The notes beneath the pieces are model-generated. The model searched no databases, had not been told where the DNA came from, and saw nothing but the letters and a program-made list of their open reading frames with translations. This document shows positions 51,497-62,000 of a stretch of DNA of 64,000 nucleotides, in pieces. Source of the DNA: Epithemia pelagica (lineage: Eukaryota > Bacillariophyta > Bacillariophyceae > Surirellales > Surirellaceae); the NCBI GenBank assembly GCA_946965045.2, contig OX337230.1, positions 186,001 to 250,000 on the forward strand, in the 5' to 3' direction. A program made the translations under genes and the position numbers. Within the stretch, counting starts at the first letter, position 1. Each line of letters opens with the position of its first letter.

Positions 51497-52133
51497 GTGA
51501 GTCGAGTCGAGAGAATCCAGAGAGGTGTATGTGGTAGGGGGAGCAAACTGTTTCACTATAATAGAACCTATTACAGTAAGGGAATCCCTTTTTCTCTCAA
51601 CGAGACAAATGCAATGCTCTATTCTAGCTAGTAGTTACAAGGTTCCACAAGAACAGAGCTTGCAATTTAATTGAACTGCTTTGAGACAGCCCGTGTTGGG
51701 ATACTGCAGTCCTGACAACAGAGAGAATACACACGCCCCAATGCCCCAGTGCAAGTACTAGAGCTATTATACTCCTATTCGCTAGGATGGATGGTTTTCG
51801 TCCCACTACTCTACTAGCTACCAAGCTTCGTTCTCCTCTACCAATCTATTGTTTCTTGATAGTGCAAGAATAAGAACACCTCTTCTTTCTCTGTCCGCGT
51901 TGTGACGAGTTTTGTACATTGCTCTAAACGTATATATCGACTGTTTTTTCATGGACTTGGAATCCTTTTTTTCTCCATTGCGATTCGAGACCCTTCGAGA
52001 CATGGGTCTCGAATCGCATTGCAACGCGACATTATAACTAGTCTATCAGACATCAGACGCCAAAACAGACAAAAAGAAGAGTTGACTGTGGGTTTGATGG
52101 TTCGCCCGGCGAAAGTCAATGATATTGTTGAGA
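51497..52133. other. Intergenic between cyclin gene and copia element
   Basis: Holds TACTCCTA (51770) and a 15-bp perfect hairpin at 51979-52018. The copia element starts at 52134. No gene supported. Confidence 0.5.
51979..52018. other. Perfect 15-bp inverted repeat (hairpin)
   Basis: TGCGATTCGAGACCC (51979-51993) pairs exactly with GGGTCTCGAATCGCA (52004-52018) around a 10-nt loop. The loop itself repeats TTCGAGAC. It lies 116 bp before the copia 5' LTR. Function unknown. Confidence 0.9.
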
Positions 52134-52311
52134 TGTCTCATTCTGGTCGATACGGGATTGATACGTCAGCATGACGTAGATTGGGCCTTATGGCGACGTA
52201 GATTGGGCCTTATGGCCGGGGGGCCACTTTACTGGTTTTATGCGATGGATGTAGTTGTAACGCTTATCTTAGTCTTTCTTTGGAACGGATTCTATCAAGT
52301 AGAATAAGACA
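52134..52311 (+). repeat. copia 5' LTR
   Basis: 178 bp, TG...CA, identical to 58567-58744. It contains a 22-bp tandem duplication (GACGTAGATTGGGCCTTATG units, 52173-52216) and TGACGT half-sites. It should carry the promoter and transcription start of the element. Confidence 0.95.
52162..52178. promoter_or_regulatory. Inverted TGACGT (CRE-like) pair in the LTR
   Basis: TACGTCA-gca-TGACGTA: two CRE half-sites facing each other with a 3-bp spacer; a further GCGACGTAG follows at 52193. In Phaeodactylum, TGACGT/ACGTCA elements in the PtCA1 promoter mediate CO2/cAMP response through bZIP factors. Use in this LTR is inferred. The same site recurs in the 3' LTR (58595-58611). Confidence 0.6.
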
Positions 52312-52349
52312 GTTTATTAGACCCATCGTCTGGTAAAGAAGAACGAAGA

Positions 52350-55300
52350 ATGGCTACATCGACACGATCGAATACGAAAACTGCAACTGCAAGTGGAAGG
52401 AGCGGAAGCGGAAGCGGAAGCGGAAGCGGAAGTGGAGGCGGAAGCGGAAATGGGAACCCCGGGGCCACGGGGAATGGGGGAGGAGATCGTACTTCACGCC
52501 ATGGCGCAAGTATGGGAACGGGAGCGGGAGGGAGTGACCCGCCAGGAGGTGTACCTGGAACTACAGGAGGAACCGCAGCAGGGACAGCTGCAGGAACGGC
52601 CCCGGGAGTGGCGGCACCAGGTGGTGCGCCTGGGACTGGCGCAGGAAGCGCCGGAACGGGAGGTGCCGGCGGTGGAGCCGGTGCAGGATGTGGTGCGCTG
52701 GGAGCGGGAGGAGGCGGACATGGTGGCGGTGCCGCAGGAGGCGGAGGCGGCGGCGGTGCTGCAGGAGGAGGTGCAGGAGGAGGTGCAGGAGGAGGTGCAG
52801 GCGGCGGCGCTGGAGGCGGAGGAGGAGGAGCAGGCGGTGGTGGCGCTGGAGGAGGAGGAGGAGATGGAATACCTCCAGGCGTTCCAGCACCACCACCACC
52901 CCTCTCTGCTGTGGGAATGGCACTTAGTGTATGTGGCGCGAATCCTTTCGAAATATACGCCCTAGAACATACCGAACGCCTTAACACCCTAGAGTCATAT
53001 GGAAGAATGACATCGGATGACGTGACCCAACTGGTGTCGAGGCTGGAAAAGCGCCCGTACCCGCACAACGTGGCGATTCCTTCAAGCGTCGTAAAGAACA
53101 TTCAAGGAATGTGCTTCTGGTCCGCCAGAGCGCGTCGTCAAGGCCGTCCGCTTAACTACGGAGACTTCACAACTGCTGTCCTAGCCGAATCCCTGGACGC
53201 GATGGAGATCCAGTCGGAGAAATCCTCTGCACCTGATATTAAGCCCTCTGCCCTCAAGGAAGAAGACTGGGAGGATTGGAGTCAAGAGTTCCCAACCTAC
53301 CTATCGCATATCTATGGAAAACAGAAGGCACCATTGGACTACGTGATTCGTCCCGATTTAGCGCCTACCCATGTCTTTGCAAGCACTAGGGAACAAGAGC
53401 TCTATAGCTACCCTCTAGGTGGGCCGTACTTCAAAGAAGACAACAAGGAAGTGTTTCGCCTATTGAGTGACCTTGTCAAGGATCAACCTGCGACGTGGAT
53501 TCAGCCTTTCCAGGCTTCACAAGATGGTCGACGCGCATGGATGGCATTGGTCGATCATTTCGATGGGGGGGGACAGAAGGAGCGTCGCATCTCCAAGGCT
53601 GAAGCTATTTTAGAAACGGTGGTCTATCAAAACGAACGTGTATTTAGCTTTGACTCGTACTCGGCACAACTATTGCGTGCTTTTCGGACGTTGGATAGCA
53701 CCCCAAATCGCCGGTCTACGGCGAACCAGGTCAAGATTCTCATCGACAATATGAAGGTGGCGACAGCAGAGTTCGCTGTGATTAAATCGTACGTTCGAAG
53801 CAACCACCGGACCGATCTTCAAGGGGCTATTGCGTATATCTCTCGAGAGATATCTGACATCTACCCGGATGTCGCTGTCGGGAACCGTCGCAACCAAGGA
53901 CGTCACCGCTTTGTTTCGGAAGCCACATCAAGTAATCGGCCGCGCAATTTTACTGGCCTTGAGCAGAACAATGGCGTTTACACCTTCTTTGGCGTGGACG
54001 TGACTGATGTCACCCGCCGATTCTCAAGCCAAGAAATGAACTTGTTAGGTCCCAGTGGCCAAGCTTACATCCATCAGGAACGGGAACGTGTTCGAGCACA
54101 GGGCGGTCGTGGTGGCGGCCGTACTTTCGGTGGCCGGGGACGTGGTCGCGGTGGACGAGGACACGGTGGTGGACGACATGGTGGTGGAGGCCGTGGGGTC
54201 GCCGAAATTCAAATGGAGAACCAATCCGTCATCACGGATATCACCAACGAGGGGAATCGCACCACCAGCGGGGGCAATGGGGGAAGTGACGGCAATAGGG
54301 GAAGTGACGGCAATACTCAGGGAGAGCGCGGAAGCACCAATGGGAGAAGGTTCGGGAACGGGGCTTATGGGGACGATTCGGGGAGTAGCCGCCATGGCAT
54401 ATCGGTAGTGAATTGTGGTCCGCAGAGACGGGTCGGGAAGGTGGAGAAAGGTTGGTTGTTGAAGCAAGGATCCGGGGGAGAGACTGGCAGAAACGAAATG
54501 GATACCATGGCAGATACGTGTTGCGCTGGACGCAACTGGACCTTGGTGGAGACAACTGGCATGGAATGCACAGTGAATGATTTCGCTGGCAATCAAGTGG
54601 GGGCAACATCCGTCCCAGTCGCGACATGTGCAACGGTGGTGAGGGATCGGAAGTCTGGGATGGAAATTGTGATTATTGGTCATCAGATGCTGTGGTTCGG
54701 TAACAGATTAGACAAATCCTTATTGAATCAAAATCAGGTGCGCCACGCGGGGCATGACGTCCGAGATGACCCGACGCGGCAGGACAAGGAAGGGTTTGGG
54801 ATATGGATCGATGGGTTCCACATTCCGTTTCAGCTACGCGGAACGACGGTGTATTTTGAGTCCCGGGCACCCAGTCCTCAAGACATCGAGAGTTTGCCGT
54901 CGGTCGTCCTTACTCGGCAGGAAAAATGGGATCCCCATACGGTAGACTTGTTGCAAAAAGGGGACAGTCCGTACCTCGAGACGCATGACATGGGCATGGC
55001 CGGGGTCGGAGCGATCTCGGCTGCTCTGGTACCTCAAAGAATCAACCGCGAGCTGGCCGCTCGTCCGCGTGTCAAGCAGGTGGAGAGCACGCGACATGGG
55101 GCAGTCACACCGGAATCACTCAGTCGCAAGTGGCGCATTGGACTCGATTCGGCTCGGGCTACCCTCCGAGTAACCACCCAACAGGGGATCCGGACGGCTA
55201 TCTCGCCTATCACACGACGATACCGCGTGGATAACTTAGCCCTACATCGTAACAGATTGCAAACGCGTATCTATACGGACACTCTATTTTCGAAAACGAC

Positions 55301-58300
55301 TTCGCTGTCAGGGAACAAGTGTGCCCAAGTCTTCACCGACGGGCAGTTCACCTCGGTTTATCCCATGGTCAGCAAGGCACATGTCGGGCAAGCGCTTGCA
55401 AGGTTCATTGATGAAGTCGGCATACCCGACAAGATGACGGCAGATATGGCCGGAGAGCAGGTTGGTGAATCCACCATGTTCCAGAAATTGGTCCGCATGC
55501 ATCGTATTGACATGCACTGGACAGAGCGCAATACGGGGAAACAAAATCACCGTGCCGAACGCGAGATCGGGTTGCTCAAACAGAGGTGGCACAGACGTGC
55601 CATGGATCTTCATGTCCCAAGAAGGCTTTGGGACTATGGTCTCGTTTACGAGGCCGGTGTACTCAGTCGAGTCGCCCGGGGACATGACGGCCGATCCGGC
55701 TTAGAACGACTCTCAGGAGATACACCGGACATCTCGGAGTGGATTGATTTTTCCTTCTATGACCTCGTGTGGTTTCACAACAATGCCAAAACAGATGCAG
55801 CGGACGATCTCGTGCAGCTGGGATACTGGTTAGGGATTGCGCATCGAATCGGGAGTGACCTTTGCTACTGGATCTTGACAAAGGGGGGAAAGGTGATTGC
55901 TCGGACAACGGTGCAACATGTCACGGAAGAAGATATGGGAAAGCCAGACATTGCCGAAAGGGTCAAACAATTCAAGTTGATTGTTGAGGAGAGGTTAGAC
56001 GATCAGAATTTCACCGATGAAGAAGGAAATGGGCCGGGTTATCTCGAGGATGTAGAACCGGAAGAGGAAAGACGGGGACGTGTCGGGATCGTCCCAACGG
56101 ACGACGAATATGGTGACATGATCGTCGAGGAGACAGATGAGGCCGATTTGCACGGGGAAGGATACGACGAGTACATCGGAGCACAGATACAAGTCGAGAT
56201 GGGAGGTGAGCAGATGTTTGGCACAGTGGAAAAACGGCAAAAAGGGTTAGATGGCAAGCCAGTAGGAAAGTTCAATCGAAACCCGAAATTCGACACAAGA
56301 ACGTACCAGGTAAGCTTTCCTGGTGGCGTGATACAGGAATACACTGCCAACTTGGTGGCGGAAAATCTCTATTCACAGCTGGACACGGAGGGAAAGAGAT
56401 ACGTCGTTATACAGGAGATCGTCGGTCACAGGAAAAACGGGGACGCTGTGGCCATCGAGGACGGATACCATGTGGGACAGAACGGGAATCGGCACCCGAA
56501 GAAAACGACGAAAGGATGGGAAATAGCTGTCGAATGTCGAGACGGGACGCAAATGTGGATACCTCTTAGGGACGCGAAAAATGGGTACGCAGTCGAGTTG
56601 GCAGAGTACGCGGTCGCACAAGGGCTAGTGGAAGAACCAGCATTCAAGTGGTGGGTGCCACAGACGCTAAACCATATGCGTCGGATGGTGAAGAAAGTGA
56701 AGAAGAAATATTGGAAGACCACGGAGAAATATGGGATAAAGCTACCCCATTCGGTTGAAGAGGCACTAAAGATTGATGAGGTAACTGGAACTACCTTCTG
56801 GAGGGATGCGATAGACAAGGAGCTCAGGGTAGTGAAGGTAGCATGGGAAGCGAGGGACGATCTGGATCTAGAAGAGGTACGAGCAGGGCGGCAGCTCATC
56901 GGGTATACGGAAATTAAATGTCATATGGTTTTTGACATAAAAATGGATCTTACCAGGAAGGCACGGCTCGTGGCAGGGGGGCATATGACTGACGCGCCGT
57001 CAAGCCTGACCTACTCGAGCGTCGTCAGCCGAGACTCAATCAGGATTGCTTTTCTCATTGCCGCACTCAATGGGCTAAAGGTACTCGCGTGTGATATAGG
57101 TAATGCCTACTTGAATGCGCCATGTCGAGAGAAGATTTGGTTTCATGGGGGTCCGGAAGTGGGGAACGAGTTTCAGGGAAAGGTCTGTGTCATGGTAAGG
57201 GCCCTATACGGGCTGAAATCCTCCGGTGCAAGTTGGCGGGCCACGCTCATGGTGACCCTTTATGATATGGGTTTCATTGACACCCAAGCGGATCCATGTG
57301 TCCTACGGAGGAAGGCGAGGAGAAGCTCGGGAGAGGAATATTATGAGATCATATTAGTCTATGTGGATGACATACTACTGGTAAGCGAAGATCCGCATCC
57401 GGTACTTGACGAGATTGATAAACATTACAAGATCAAAGCAGGGAGCGTGGGTGAGCCAACAGTGTATCTCGGCGCTCAGATATATAAACACAACTTGCCA
57501 AGCGGGTCATGGGCATGGGGCATGTCCAGTGAAAAATATGTCGCCAACGCGATTCGAATCGTGGAAGATCTTCTCAAGGAAGACGGGGACGGGAAACACC
57601 TTAAAACGACGGCCAAGGTACCGGTTGTCTCTTCTTACAAGCCGGAGTTGGACACAACCCCAGAACTCAACGCAGCATTAACGTCGCGGTATCAACAGTT
57701 GATTGGTGTGTTACGTTGGGCCGTGGAGATTGGGCGAGTGGACATCTACTTGGAAGTGTCCATTCTTTCACAATTCTTGGCAAACCCGAGGGTCGGTCAC
57801 TTGGAGGCAGTCTATCACATATTTGCTTTCCTCAAGTCGCACTCGAAGCTGAAGCTGGTCTTTGATCCAAAGGACGTGGTGCTGGATGAGTCATGTTTTC
57901 CCCAAGTGCCAATTGACGATTGGAAAGAGTTTTACGGCGAAGTTGCCGAGGAGATTCCAAGTAAAATGCCTCCACCATTGGGGCGTCCTGTCAGTATCAC
58001 ATGTTTCGTGGATGCTGACCATGCTGGAAACGTTGTCACTCGTCGATCTCACACCGGTATACTCATCTTTGTGCAAAATGCTCCCATCTTGTGGTACTCC
58101 AAGAGGCAAAATACCGTTGAAACTTCAAGTTTTGGCAGCGAATTTGTCGCGCTTCGTATCGCCAAGGAAATGATCGTCGCATTACGGTACAAACTTCGGA
58201 TGTTTGGGGTTCCTTTGGTTGGTCCGGCGAGTGTTCTCTGTGACAACCGGGGTGTCGTGAAAAACACGAGTCTCCCGTCTTCAGTCTTGAGCAAGAGGCA

Positions 58301-58520
58301 CAATGCTATCAACTACCACTCGGTACGCGAGGCAGCAGCGGCATCTATTATCCGTGTGGGCAAGGAAGATACTGAATCCAACATCGCTGATCTTTTCACC
58401 AAGATCTTACCACGGGAACGTCGGAATATTCTCATTTCGCAGTTTACGTATTCGGCCGCTTTCGGGGCAGGCGGTCCTCCGTCCTTATCTACCAATGGGA
58501 CCAATCCCGCACACCTCTAA
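52350..58520 (+). CDS. copia Gag-Pol polyprotein
   Basis: 2056 aa, one frame. Residues 1-190 are Gly/Ser/Ala-rich low complexity; the ordered Gag starts near residue 190 (MALSVCGANPFEIYAL), where a second possible start lies. A Gly/Arg (RGG) stretch near residues 580-620 replaces a CCHC knuckle. The protease has the unusual active site ADTCCAG (D722) in place of DS/TG. Integrase: a zinc-like N-terminal part is replaced by LSRKWRIGLDSARATLR, then core Asp in TDGQFTS/YTDTLFSK, Asp in MTADMAGEQ, Glu in HRAEREIG. RT: AFLIAALNGLKVLACDIGNA, GLKSSGASW, and YVDD at 1671-1674. RNase H: CFVDADHAGN, SSFGSEFVAL, CDNRGVV. Gag and Pol are fused without a frameshift, as in most copia elements. Confidence 0.94.
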   Translation: MATSTRSNTKTATASGRSGSGSGSGSGSGGGSGNGNPGATGNGGGDRTSRHGASMGTGAGGSDPPGGVPGTTGGTAAGTAAGTAPGVAAPGGAPGTGAGSAGTGGAGGGAGAGCGALGAGGGGHGGGAAGGGGGGGAAGGGAGGGAGGGAGGGAGGGGGGAGGGGAGGGGGDGIPPGVPAPPPPLSAVGMALSVCGANPFEIYALEHTERLNTLESYGRMTSDDVTQLVSRLEKRPYPHNVAIPSSVVKNIQGMCFWSARARRQGRPLNYGDFTTAVLAESLDAMEIQSEKSSAPDIKPSALKEEDWEDWSQEFPTYLSHIYGKQKAPLDYVIRPDLAPTHVFASTREQELYSYPLGGPYFKEDNKEVFRLLSDLVKDQPATWIQPFQASQDGRRAWMALVDHFDGGGQKERRISKAEAILETVVYQNERVFSFDSYSAQLLRAFRTLDSTPNRRSTANQVKILIDNMKVATAEFAVIKSYVRSNHRTDLQGAIAYISREISDIYPDVAVGNRRNQGRHRFVSEATSSNRPRNFTGLEQNNGVYTFFGVDVTDVTRRFSSQEMNLLGPSGQAYIHQERERVRAQGGRGGGRTFGGRGRGRGGRGHGGGRHGGGGRGVAEIQMENQSVITDITNEGNRTTSGGNGGSDGNRGSDGNTQGERGSTNGRRFGNGAYGDDSGSSRHGISVVNCGPQRRVGKVEKGWLLKQGSGGETGRNEMDTMADTCCAGRNWTLVETTGMECTVNDFAGNQVGATSVPVATCATVVRDRKSGMEIVIIGHQMLWFGNRLDKSLLNQNQVRHAGHDVRDDPTRQDKEGFGIWIDGFHIPFQLRGTTVYFESRAPSPQDIESLPSVVLTRQEKWDPHTVDLLQKGDSPYLETHDMGMAGVGAISAALVPQRINRELAARPRVKQVESTRHGAVTPESLSRKWRIGLDSARATLRVTTQQGIRTAISPITRRYRVDNLALHRNRLQTRIYTDTLFSKTTSLSGNKCAQVFTDGQFTSVYPMVSKAHVGQALARFIDEVGIPDKMTADMAGEQVGESTMFQKLVRMHRIDMHWTERNTGKQNHRAEREIGLLKQRWHRRAMDLHVPRRLWDYGLVYEAGVLSRVARGHDGRSGLERLSGDTPDISEWIDFSFYDLVWFHNNAKTDAADDLVQLGYWLGIAHRIGSDLCYWILTKGGKVIARTTVQHVTEEDMGKPDIAERVKQFKLIVEERLDDQNFTDEEGNGPGYLEDVEPEEERRGRVGIVPTDDEYGDMIVEETDEADLHGEGYDEYIGAQIQVEMGGEQMFGTVEKRQKGLDGKPVGKFNRNPKFDTRTYQVSFPGGVIQEYTANLVAENLYSQLDTEGKRYVVIQEIVGHRKNGDAVAIEDGYHVGQNGNRHPKKTTKGWEIAVECRDGTQMWIPLRDAKNGYAVELAEYAVAQGLVEEPAFKWWVPQTLNHMRRMVKKVKKKYWKTTEKYGIKLPHSVEEALKIDEVTGTTFWRDAIDKELRVVKVAWEARDDLDLEEVRAGRQLIGYTEIKCHMVFDIKMDLTRKARLVAGGHMTDAPSSLTYSSVVSRDSIRIAFLIAALNGLKVLACDIGNAYLNAPCREKIWFHGGPEVGNEFQGKVCVMVRALYGLKSSGASWRATLMVTLYDMGFIDTQADPCVLRRKARRSSGEEYYEIILVYVDDILLVSEDPHPVLDEIDKHYKIKAGSVGEPTVYLGAQIYKHNLPSGSWAWGMSSEKYVANAIRIVEDLLKEDGDGKHLKTTAKVPVVSSYKPELDTTPELNAALTSRYQQLIGVLRWAVEIGRVDIYLEVSILSQFLANPRVGHLEAVYHIFAFLKSHSKLKLVFDPKDVVLDESCFPQVPIDDWKEFYGEVAEEIPSKMPPPLGRPVSITCFVDADHAGNVVTRRSHTGILIFVQNAPILWYSKRQNTVETSSFGSEFVALRIAKEMIVALRYKLRMFGVPLVGPASVLCDNRGVVKNTSLPSSVLSKRHNAINYHSVREAAAASIIRVGKEDTESNIADLFTKILPRERRNILISQFTYSAAFGAGGPPSLSTNGTNPAHL

Positions 58521-58566
58521 TGGGGCCAGTAACTCAACTCTCATTGGTTGATCCACTGGCGGGGAC

Positions 58567-58744
58567 TGTCTCATTCTGGTCGATACGGGATTGATACGTC
58601 AGCATGACGTAGATTGGGCCTTATGGCGACGTAGATTGGGCCTTATGGCCGGGGGGCCACTTTACTGGTTTTATGCGATGGATGTAGTTGTAACGCTTAT
58701 CTTAGTCTTTCTTTGGAACGGATTCTATCAAGTAGAATAAGACA
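58567..58744 (+). repeat. copia 3' LTR
   Basis: Identical to the 5' LTR. Followed by GAGAT, the target duplication, and 338 bp before the preferred start of the glycosyltransferase gene. Confidence 0.95.
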
Positions 58745-59081
58745 GAGATACTGTCTCGGACAGTGTCGCTGAGACATGACTGGCTCGCGTGTTTGTAATT
58801 TTGATGAGCTCCTCACTTTTTTGGGTTGCGCAACACAGTTTTGCGAAAACGAAAGAGGTGCGCCAAGAGCGAGACAACAACACCCACAACGAAACGAAGA
58901 TGGATTTGGACTGTACTATGTACAATGTCTCAACGGACTTGTTGCAACGTGGTCTCTTGCGCACACTCATCTGGACCAAGGAGCACAAGAAGAGAATCAA
59001 AAAGACGAGAAAGTACGATCCAACTGCGAAACGCCGTCTGTGGTGCGGGTGCTGGTGCTTGTTGTCCTTTGGTCCGTTCCC

Positions 59082-62000
59082 ATGGACTGGTCGTCGTTCT
59101 CATGGCACGCCTGGTGTCGATTGTGCAAGAAGCAAGAGAAGCCAAAGACTGTTGGGAGTGAATGGCGCCATTCCGGAAGCCATGGCTCGTGGCTCGCGGG
59201 GTATTGGCGACTGCGGCTGCTGCTGCTTTGGATACTGATGGGGTACTACCGTGTTGCTGTTGTGGTGGTGGTGGATGCGGCATTGCTGGACACTCGGACG
59301 ATTCCAAGTAGTAGTAGCAGCAGCAGGAATTATCCTTGGGAAATCCCAGACGACGACAAGGACGACAAAACCAATGGCAAGCATCACCATACACAAAAGC
59401 AAAAGCAAAAACAACCCAATGGTAAGGAAGAAAATCGTGAGGTGGAGGAGGATGACGATGAAAACGATGAGGAAGAGCAACAGGAGGACGAGGAAGAAGA
59501 GGAGGACGAGGACGACGAGGACGAGGAGGAACTATGGACGGAACACGAGCGAATGGAAGACTTGCTTTCCATTGAATTCTCTGCCCCAATGGACACAACA
59601 AACCATCATGACAACACGCAACAACTCGTGGACGAGGTTCTGCAAGGATCAGGACTTGTGGATCGATTGCAGTCCTTGTTGAAACGGGCTACCACCATGG
59701 AATGTCGGACCTTGATTGCCCAACACTATGGCTACCTTGTCGCAGCCGTGGGACGGGAACACACGCTACCCTTTGCCCATTGGGACCGTTTGGAAAGTTC
59801 CTGTCCTCGGACGAAGGAGGACCAAGACGATGAGGAGGACGATTACGATCAGGATGATGATGACGACGACGACGAAATCATGGTCCATCCGGATCAACTT
59901 CAATTGTTGTATGTGATATTGACGCATGATGATCCACAATCCACCATTCGATTAATTCAAACCTTGTCGGAACCAAAGGATTCCGAGCAGCAGCAACCGC
60001 AATTTGTCATTCATGTCGATGGCAAACCAGCCTCGGATGAAACCTTTGCCATCTTGTCCACCTTTGCCGAGCATCAGTCACATGTGCATGTCGTACCGGA
60101 CCAACATCGCGTCCGAGTCACGTGGGGTGGTTTTGGAATGGTGCAAGCCACCTTGGTCATGTTGCAGTATGCCTTTGGACACTTGTCGTCCTCGTCGTCG
60201 TCCTTCACGGCCTTGGACTTTGACAAGGTCATTCACTTGTCGGGGTCTACCTATCCAATCGCTTCCAATCGAGAAATTCGACATGTGTTGAGCCACTATC
60301 CACTCGATAGCAACTTTATGCACATTCCGCCCAAGCCGTGTAAGTTTAGTGTGAATGGTATCATGTGGACTCTTTCGGTGACACACATCTCACACAAGCC
60401 TGTTTCTTACATCCTGTCTACATGTGTTTTGTTTGGTTTTTATACGACCAATCTCTCTCTATATACATATATATTCAGTCACTCCGAATCAATGGTCCTA
60501 TTTTGTGGAATGCGACGATCAAGTCCATCGAATCTACGACTTGGATCTTCCCGTCACATTTGATCTTTGTACGTATTTATTGTTCAAAAAACGGATACCA
60601 GCACTTTCAACGACGTGCATACTCTCATTTGCCTGTTTTGCTTGTGTGTGTCGCTTTTGTCTTTCTACATACTGTCGAAATGATCACAGATACCTCCAGT
60701 CAATGGTGGATTCTGAGTCGATCCTTTGCCCAGTACTTGGCCGTGGCCGAACGCGGGACCTTTGTTCACGAGTTTTTGGAATATGCCTCTCATGTTGTGG
60801 TGGCGGATGAAACCTTTTTTGGAACCGTCTTGCTAAATACGCCCTATTGCACAACCTGGGTCCATTCCAATTTTCATGTCGTGTGGCTTGGTCCATGGGA
60901 AAATGAACTTGCTGTGTCCGATCGAGACGCGGCTAAATGTCCCATGAAGGATCCCAATCATTGTGGACGATCTCCCGTGACCTTGCAACTGGAAGATTTG
61001 CCCGTGTTGGAATTGAGTGACAACTTGTTTGCTCGAAAAGTGGGTATAGTTACGGAGAATCATGTGATATGGCTGTCTGTGTCTCACACTGAATCCTGGT
61101 TGGGTCTTTTCCTTGCTCTCTTTCTCAATAATAATAGCTGGTTCAATCAGATGCTGTAAAGGATGCCATTGATGTTTGGCGGACCAAGCCGTTTCTTTCA
61201 CAGAACGACCAAACCTTTGGGAGGGGTACGTCAATGAAACTGGGTGGACAAGGTATCTTGCTAATGGCCAAAAATACGGTTCGTGATGTCATGCCACTTT
61301 GTTTGGGCGTTTCCTCGTACAGGACCACTACAAACCATAAAAAGGTCGTCCTGACACCATGCTTCACGCAACACCAACAGCAACAACAACAAGCGCGGGA
61401 TTTCAACGGGGAGATTCCTTCACTCATGACAATCCAGGAACTGCAAAAACAACCACTGGCAGAGCATGTTCTATGGGAGTTTGATGTTTGTTCCACGATC
61501 GATGGTGAGCTACATCATGATCCTACTACTGGATCAATGCAAATGACACGTGACAATCACAGCCTCACAGGACCTCGATGTTCCTTGACAACCTGGAGGA
61601 ATTCATCGTCCTTGTCGTCTTTTTGTTTGGATGGAATGACACTCGGCATGAAACCATTCCAACCACCACAAGTCATGTCAGCAGTCGAGGAAGATTTCTG
61701 TCGATACAAATGGCACCAACTGGTGTCATTTGGAGACGGTCTCGTGGCACCCTCCAACGCTTTGTTTGTGACGGTTCCACATTACTTTCTTCATGCCCTC
61801 GAATTGCAACAGGAGAACAACGACCAAGACCACAAGTACATGTGTCTCGGTGTACCTCACCTGAATGATTCCAATGTCACCATCGCATGTGACGACCCTG
61901 AAGCCGAGCATTCTCCTAAAACCAACACGACATGGACCCCGGGCGCAACCAACAATGTCAAGGATCGCAGAATTCGCTTATTTCCCTGCACTATAGAGGA

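Larger units (their letters stand above)
52134..58744 (+). mobile_element. Intact Ty1/copia LTR retrotransposon (CoDi-like)
   Basis: Two LTRs of 178 bp (52134-52311 and 58567-58744), identical base for base as far as I can read, starting TGTCTC and ending AAGACA, flanked by GAGA(T) on both sides as a 4-5 bp TSD. A single 2056-codon Gag-Pol frame lies between, in the order PR-IN-RT-RH that defines copia. Identical LTRs and an undamaged frame mean a very recent insertion. A purine-rich GGCGGGGA directly precedes the 3' LTR (polypurine tract). The primer-binding site is not obvious: the sequence after the 5' LTR does not begin TGG, and TGGTAAAGAAG lies some 20 nt inside. Confidence 0.95.

Noticed and set aside
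52295-53101. 268-codon Pro-rich minus-strand frame
   Set aside because: Mirror of the GGN repeats in the copia Gag leader; no independent support.
58755-58770. Short palindrome ACTGTC-TCG-GACAGT after the copia 3' LTR as a transposon end
   Set aside because: Only 6-bp arms, no partner copy and outside the target duplication.
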